Assembly (NCBI GenBank): GCA_002699185.1
Contig: PABG01000138.1
Location: 1 to 48,991 of the forward strand
Reading direction: 5' to 3'
Length of the DNA: 48,991 bases
Origin: Gammaproteobacteria bacterium
GTDB taxonomy: Bacteria > Pseudomonadota > Gammaproteobacteria > Thiohalobacterales > Thiohalobacteraceae
How positions within the stretch are numbered: position 1 is the first letter of the stretch; each line of letters starts with the position of its first letter. The position numbers were made by a program, and so were the translations under genes. The notes beneath the pieces are model-generated. The model was not told the DNA's origin, did no database searches, and saw only the letters and a list, made by a program, of their open reading frames with translations. Shown in pieces: positions 46,691 through 48,991 of the stretch.

Positions 46691-47158
46691 CTATCGCGTT
46701 TTTCCTCTCCGGCGGTCCGGCCTGCTTAGCGCGGCAATAATGGCGCAACGGTCCTTCCCGGAGACGTTTTCCCTGCAGGCTTTGATCAGTTTGGTGAGTT
46801 CACGCTGCATGGCGCTCAGGTCGTCGATGCGTTGCTGGATAATTTCCTGTTTGTGTTCCGCGATCGCGCGCGCATCAAAACAGTCCCGCTCATTCAGTGA
46901 GAGGAGGTCGGTGATTTCGTCGAGGGAGAAGCCGAGTTCCTGAGCGCGTTTCACAAAGCAAATGCGCTCTACAGTGGTTGCGGGGTAACGGCGATAGCCC
47001 TGTGCTGGTTTCACCGGTTCGTCGACCAATCCGATGCGTTGGTAGTAGCGGATAGTCTCGACATTAACACCCGCGGCCCTGGCGAGCCGGCCTATGGTAA
47101 ATTCCTGGGCACTCTGGCCGGTTACCCTGTTTGTGTTCAAGGAATCATTCGCCGTCAT
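46691..47158 (-). CDS. merR: MerR-family mercury-responsive regulator
   Basis: The 155-residue protein has a MerR helix-turn-helix (F-T-I-G-R-L-A-R-A-A-G-V-N-V-E-T-I-R-Y-Y) and a dimerisation helix. Cysteines in R-D-C-F, K-A-C-R and D-R-C-A match the three-Cys mercury site of MerR (Cys82, Cys117, Cys126 in Tn501). It is placed downstream of merA in the same direction, with a 78-nt gap, rather than divergent from merT as in Tn501. Confidence 0.9.
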   Translation of the reverse strand: MTANDSLNTNRVTGQSAQEFTIGRLARAAGVNVETIRYYQRIGLVDEPVKPAQGYRRYPATTVERICFVKRAQELGFSLDEITDLLSLNERDCFDARAIAEHKQEIIQQRIDDLSAMQRELTKLIKACRENVSGKDRCAIIAALSRPDRRRGKTR

Positions 47159-47236
47159 GACATTCAGGTTCCGAAGTCAGGATGATGTCTCTACCCTATA
47201 CCGGACTCATCATTTTGTGAAACCCCGACATGCAAA

Positions 47237-48886
<1,650 letters not shown>

Positions 48887-48914
48887 CTATTGCATCGATC
48901 ATCGATTTATCGCG

Positions 48915-48991
48915 TTACTGCTCTCGGATGTGTGAGGGGTAGCCCACGTTGGTGGTCGCCCGGGTCAGCGCCTCGACGTCGGTCTTGTCGG
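48915..48991 (-). CDS. merP: MerP-like periplasmic mercury binding protein, C-terminal part (cut by window edge)
   Basis: The 24 visible C-terminal residues include V-E-A-L-T-R-A-T-T-N-V-G-Y-P-S-H and stop at 48915-48917, matching the end of the HMA-fold MerP. The Cys pair lies outside the window. Its place directly upstream of merA supports the call. Confidence 0.82.
   Translation of the reverse strand, partial: DKTDVEALTRATTNVGYPSHIREQ

Overview
This window is a GC-rich, gene-dense stretch that looks like part of a metal-resistance and stress island from a gammaproteobacterium. That placement is an inference from gene families (Czc/Cop/Mer determinants, a PilZ protein, a Rieske protein, a phosphoketolase) and from gene style; no rRNA or tRNA is present to confirm it. 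Few long gaps occur, and many genes overlap by 4 nt or have GTG/TTG starts.

Layout. (1) 1-2.7 kb, minus strand: a five-gene operon with a CadC-type metal-sensing repressor, a MerC-like membrane protein, a corrinoid-protein-like MtrA/DUF4346 protein, a single-cysteine thioredoxin-fold protein and the start of a CcdA/DsbD-type membrane electron carrier. This is the least explained and most interesting unit. (2) 2.7-4.2 kb: an IS4-family element whose transposase is broken twice, by a frameshift and by a 281-bp MITE flanked by a TA duplication. (3) 4.4-11.9 kb, plus strand: a cation efflux block of czcD, a czcI-like gene, czcC, czcB, czcA and a PII-NG gene. (4) 11.9-13.6 kb: a decayed CtaG-like gene, a SHOCT protein and a YHS protein. 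(5) 13.7-34.7 kb, minus strand: a 58-codon His-rich protein coupled to an MFS exporter, a flavoprotein dehydrogenase, then a carbohydrate block (HAD phosphatase, six-hairpin glycosidase, glgX, transaldolase, G6PDH, a large epimerase/metal-binding/SPW/VKOR fusion, phosphoketolase), a YHS-thioredoxin-reductase-like fusion, a YHS protein, cyclopropane fatty acid synthase, a truncated glycogen phosphorylase, a flavoprotein, a DoxX protein, an ICMT-like methyltransferase and a DUF2933 protein. (6) 34.8-44.2 kb, minus strand: copper genes (Met-rich protein, Cu-ATPase flanked by two PII-like proteins, DUF302, cupredoxin, copB, copA) with a lone Rieske subunit and small proteins among them. (7) 44.3-46.5 kb, plus strand: the divergent copRS two-component system with a palindromic operator. 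(8) 46.7-49 kb, minus strand: merP-merA-merR.

How the genes fit together. The CBA pump and CzcD would export divalent cations, the Cop system would oxidise, bind and export copper, and the Mer genes would reduce mercury. Two small metal-binding folds, YHS and the CPMHPE-type heavy-metal-binding domain, recur in unrelated proteins (a YHS protein, a flavoprotein, a P-type ATPase, an epimerase fusion), which suggests shared metal handling. The carbohydrate block can feed glycogen-derived hexose through the oxidative pentose phosphate and phosphoketolase routes, giving NADPH and acetyl phosphate. Linking this to metal stress is inference from location.
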